This document shows positions 61,334-64,000 of a stretch of DNA of 64,000 nucleotides, in pieces. Below the pieces are notes generated by a model. That model had not been told where the DNA came from. It saw nothing but the letters and a program-made list of their open reading frames with translations, and made no database searches. Origin of the DNA: Spongiibacter tropicus DSM 19543. Its GTDB lineage: Bacteria; Pseudomonadota; Gammaproteobacteria; Pseudomonadales; Spongiibacteraceae. Numbering within the stretch: the stretch's first letter is position 1; every line of letters begins with the position of its first letter. The translations under genes were made by a program, and so were the position numbers. Where the stretch lies: the NCBI RefSeq assembly GCF_000420325.1, contig NZ_ATUS01000001.1:2174463-2238462 (forward strand), read 5' to 3'.

Positions 61334-63340
61334 TCAGCCCAACATATCGCGCAGGCTGGCAAGGGTTTCTCCGCCGCGCTTCTGATTCACTGCGGGGTCG
61401 GCGTCGGCCCGACCCTCCCACTCCACATCATCCTGAGGCAGCTCGGCGAGAAAGCGGCTGGGTTCGCAGGTAGTAAATTCCCCAAAGCTTTTTCGCTTGG
61501 CGCAGTAAGTCATGGTGAGTGTTTGCTGGGCGCGGGTGATCCCCACATAACAGAGACGGCGCTCCTCCTCGACCATGTCGTCGTCGATACTGTTCTGGTG
61601 CGGCAGCAACCCTTCTTCCATACCGATCATGAACACATGGGGGAACTCCAGGCCTTTCGCTGCGTGCAGGGTCATGAGCTGGACCTGGTCATCACTTTCC
61701 TCTTCGTCGGCCTGACGCTCCATCAGATCGCGCAGCACCAGGCGGCTGATGGCTTCTTCAACACCGTCGTCTCGCTCCTCATTGTTGAGGCTTTGCTCGA
61801 TAGAGGCGATCAGTGTGTTGACGTTGGCGAAGCGGCGTTCGGCGACGGCGATGGACGAGGAGTTCTGTACCAGCCAGTCGAAATAGTCGATGTCGCTGAC
61901 CAGTTGCTTGATCGCGGCAATCGCGTCATCTCCGTAGCAGCGGCGGCGCAGGCCGTCCAGCCATTGGGTGAATTCGCGAAGACGACTGACCGCTGCCTCG
62001 GGTAGCTGTTGCTGCAGGCCCATTTCCTCGCAGGCCGAGTACAAGCTGATTTCACGCTGCGTCGCGTAGTTGCCCAGGGCTTCGAGGGTAGAGGTGCCAA
62101 TCTTCCTGCGGGGTACATTCACAATGCGAAGAAAGGCATTGTCGTCGTCCTGATTAATCACCAGCCGCAGATAGGCCATGATGTCTTTGATCTCGTTACG
62201 CCCGAAAAACGAGGTGCCGCCGCTGAGTTTGTAGGGAATCTGGTGGGCCTGGAGTTTGAGTTCCAGCAGTCGCGATTGGTGATTGCCCCGGTACAACACG
62301 GCGTAGTTGCCGAAGCGGCCGCCCGTGCGAATTTTGTGGTCGAGGATTTCCACGGCAACGCGCTCGGTTTCGGCGTCTTCGTTGCGGCAGCGCAGAATCC
62401 GAATGTGCTCGCCGTAACCCAGATCGGACCACAGCGCTTTGTTCAGGTCGTGAGGGTTGTTGGCGATCACGGTGTTGGCGGCTTTGAGAATGCGCGCGGT
62501 GGAGCGGTAGTTCTGCTCCAGCTTAACCACTTTCAGGTGGGGGTAATCCTTACCGAGCAGTGACAGGTTTTCCGGTTTGGCACCACGCCAGGCGTATATG
62601 GACTGGTCGTCGTCACCCACCACGGTCAGGCCTTGGCGATTGCCAACCAGTTGTTTTACCAGCTTGTACTGGGCGCCGTTGGTGTCTTGATATTCGTCTA
62701 CCAGCATGTAACGAATACGGTGCTGCCATTTGTCGAGAATATCCGGCCGCTGTTCAAACAGCAGCGCAGGCAGCAGGATCAGATCGTCGAAATCCAGTGC
62801 ATTGTAGGCTTTCAGGGCTTTCTGATAGCGGATATAGGCTTGCGCGCAGAGCATGTCGGCGGGGCCTTCTGCCTCGGCGACGGCCTGTTCCGGCAGCACA
62901 AATTTGTTTTTCCAGTGGGAAATCCGCTGCTGGATGCGATCGGCCTGATCGCCGTCGCTGCCGTGTTCCTGAATCAGCAAGTCGCGGATCAGTGCCTGGG
63001 CGTCCTGTCCATCGAAAATAGAAAAGCCGGATTTGTAGCTGAGGGCGGCGTATTCCCGGCGAAGAATGTTCATGCCGAGGTTGTGAAAGGTCGAGACCGT
63101 CAAACCGTGCGCGGCTTTGCCTTTGACCAGCGCGCCGACGCGCTCTTTCATCTCCCGGGCGGCCTTGTTGGTAAAGGTCACCGCTGCAATATGGCGCGCC
63201 GGGATACCGCACTTTTCGATCAGGTACGCCATTTTGCGGGTAATCACGCTGGTCTTGCCACTGCCAGCACCTGCCAGCACCAGTAGAGGGCCGTCGATGT
63301 ACAGCACCGCTTCGCGTTGTCGATCGTTGAGTTTGTTCAC
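61334..63340 (-). CDS. rep: ATP-dependent DNA helicase Rep
   Basis: This 668-residue superfamily 1A helicase moves 3'-5' and clears protein blocks ahead of replication forks. I choose GTG 63340, giving MNKLNDRQREAVLYIDGPLLVLAGAGSGKTS, quoted in two parts (NKLNDRQREAV; LAGAGSGKT, motif I). A TTG 11 codons earlier is possible. AVTFTNKAAREM, LVDEYQDTNGAQYKL (motif II), GDDDQSIYAWRGA, EQNYRS (motif IV) and LMTLHAAKGLEFPHVF complete the set. The length fits Rep rather than UvrD. No neighbouring gene is coupled. Confidence 0.95.
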   Translation of the reverse strand: MNKLNDRQREAVLYIDGPLLVLAGAGSGKTSVITRKMAYLIEKCGIPARHIAAVTFTNKAAREMKERVGALVKGKAAHGLTVSTFHNLGMNILRREYAALSYKSGFSIFDGQDAQALIRDLLIQEHGSDGDQADRIQQRISHWKNKFVLPEQAVAEAEGPADMLCAQAYIRYQKALKAYNALDFDDLILLPALLFEQRPDILDKWQHRIRYMLVDEYQDTNGAQYKLVKQLVGNRQGLTVVGDDDQSIYAWRGAKPENLSLLGKDYPHLKVVKLEQNYRSTARILKAANTVIANNPHDLNKALWSDLGYGEHIRILRCRNEDAETERVAVEILDHKIRTGGRFGNYAVLYRGNHQSRLLELKLQAHQIPYKLSGGTSFFGRNEIKDIMAYLRLVINQDDDNAFLRIVNVPRRKIGTSTLEALGNYATQREISLYSACEEMGLQQQLPEAAVSRLREFTQWLDGLRRRCYGDDAIAAIKQLVSDIDYFDWLVQNSSSIAVAERRFANVNTLIASIEQSLNNEERDDGVEEAISRLVLRDLMERQADEEESDDQVQLMTLHAAKGLEFPHVFMIGMEEGLLPHQNSIDDDMVEEERRLCYVGITRAQQTLTMTYCAKRKSFGEFTTCEPSRFLAELPQDDVEWEGRADADPAVNQKRGGETLASLRDMLG

Positions 63341-63436
63341 GCTTTGCCCAAAGGCCGGAGAAATGGCCGGCAATTGTAGCAGCGCTGTTGGCGGATCGAC
63401 ACTGGCTCGCGTCGCGCGCCGCTGCGTTCAGACATA

Positions 63437-63460
63437 AAAAAGCCCCGCGCTGGCGGGGCT
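63437..63460 (-). terminator. Rho-independent terminator of the last gene
   Basis: On the minus strand AAGCCCCGC, loop CAGC and GCGGGGCTT are followed by TTTT. It lies 20 bases after the stop of the partial gene at 63480. Confidence 0.88.
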
Positions 63461-63479
63461 TGATAGGAGAGGGTGGCGC

Positions 63480-64000
63480 CTACTGGCTGCGGACACCAAT
63501 CACCAGCTCTACAAAGGCTTCTTCGCCGTTAGAGCCGTCATTGAAGGTGGTTGATCCCACGTCGGAGGTTGCCGTTACCAGCAGCGAGCCGTCAGCGCTC
63601 ACCAGAAACTCCAGCGTAAAGAATTCACCACCGCCTTCATCAAAGGTCGCGGAAACGGTATTGCCTGTCTGAGTGAACGTAAAGGTGCTGTTATCGCTGG
63701 CGTCGTCGGTGAAGTTTTCAAGCTTGTTGGTGGGCACATTCACCTCATAGGATTCGTCGTTACCCGCGTCGATGGTCAGCGTGCCGTTAGATCCGGTGCT
63801 ATCGAAGGTCAGCGTGGCACTGAGAGTACCGTTGCTGATATTGGCAAAGTCATTCGGCCCAGCGCTGCTGTAACTCTCCGTATCACCCACGGCAACCATG
63901 CTGTTGATACTGCGTAGCTGGTAGCTGTTCCCGGCAACGCTGTTGTCGGGTGCGCTGTCTTCCAGTGCGGCAATCCGGCTGGCGTTGTCGTTAATTGCGC
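63480..64000 (-). CDS. Hypothetical beta-rich protein, 5' end outside window
   Basis: The frame stays open to the window edge (residues reading INDNASRIAALEDS, then a strand-rich region), so the ATG at 63899 is probably internal. At least 173 residues are visible. They are Thr/Ser/Asn/Asp-rich with alternating hydrophobics (GTLSATLTFDSTGSNGTL, STFTFTQTGNTVSATFDEGG), which suggests a beta-sandwich or barrel on the cell surface or in the periplasm. The IAALED stretch could be part of a short coiled coil. I do not recognise the family. A terminator follows. Confidence 0.7.
   Translation of the reverse strand, partial: AINDNASRIAALEDSAPDNSVAGNSYQLRSINSMVAVGDTESYSSAGPNDFANISNGTLSATLTFDSTGSNGTLTIDAGNDESYEVNVPTNKLENFTDDASDNSTFTFTQTGNTVSATFDEGGGEFFTLEFLVSADGSLLVTATSDVGSTTFNDGSNGEEAFVELVIGVRSQ

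Overview
This window reads as chromosomal DNA of a GC-rich, probably marine gammaproteobacterium. The run rdgB, DUF4426, metW, metX, yggU, yggT, proC, yggS / pilT, pilU ... ruvX, algH, tonB, gshB / pilGHIJ-chpA closely follows the Pseudomonas aeruginosa chromosome. The remaining content (TIGR03545 protein, SRPBCC-SDR fusion, DapB-like reductase, many predicted lipoproteins) suggests a relative in the Cellvibrionales/Spongiibacteraceae range. I cannot assign a species from sequence alone.

Layout. (1) From 1 to 11161, on the + strand, lies a visibly AT-rich, tightly packed polysaccharide locus. It holds three GT4 glycosyltransferases (the first cut by the window edge), a pyruvyl transferase, a sulfotransferase, a GT26 (WecG/TagA) transferase, a second sulfotransferase-like protein, a sulfatase/alkaline-phosphatase superfamily protein, a flippase-like membrane protein, a Wzy/ligase-like polymerase and an SGNH-fused acyltransferase. 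(2) From 11193 to 15655 are GC-richer nucleotide-sugar genes (ugd, manC, galE), each in its own unit. They would supply UDP-GlcA, GDP-Man and UDP-Gal/Glc. (3) From 12.5 to 19.8 kb the intergenic spaces carry copies of a small palindromic repeat. Genes here are a DapB-like reductase, a HopJ-family protein and a TIGR03545 protein. (4) A large lipoprotein with 22 GGET-type repeats spans 19943-22990. (5) The conserved block rdgB to yggS runs from 23131 to 28540 on the - strand and is divergent from pilTU. (6) ruvX-algH-tonB-gshB (- strand) are followed by the type IV pilus chemosensory operon pilG-pilH-pilI-pilJ-chpA-chpC (34152-43442). (7) From 43.4 to 52.8 kb are housekeeping and stress genes: rsmE, argA, a 2OG oxygenase, a methyltransferase, a GST, an ABC-F ATPase, a TIGR02444 protein, an AlgP-like protein and an FKBP isomerase. 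(8) From 53.0 to 59.2 kb are a TIGR01777 epimerase, an SRPBCC-SDR fusion, a possible 28-residue membrane peptide and a four-gene operon of unknown function, just beyond the 3' end of a tRNA-Arg(CCG). (9) Cytochrome c5, an S1-protease lipoprotein, the Rep helicase and a truncated beta-rich protein close the window.

How the parts work together. Region 1 plus ugd/manC/galE looks like a surface-polysaccharide pathway with unusually many decorations: sulfate, pyruvate and O-acyl groups. PilT/PilU, a TonB3-position TonB protein and the Chp chemosensory pathway together would run and steer twitching motility. The Chp cluster lacks the methyltransferase (pilK) and methylesterase (chpB) found in P. 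aeruginosa. The least explained stretch is the four-gene operon at 55856-59208. Boundaries and family calls come from reading translations by eye; no database search was run.
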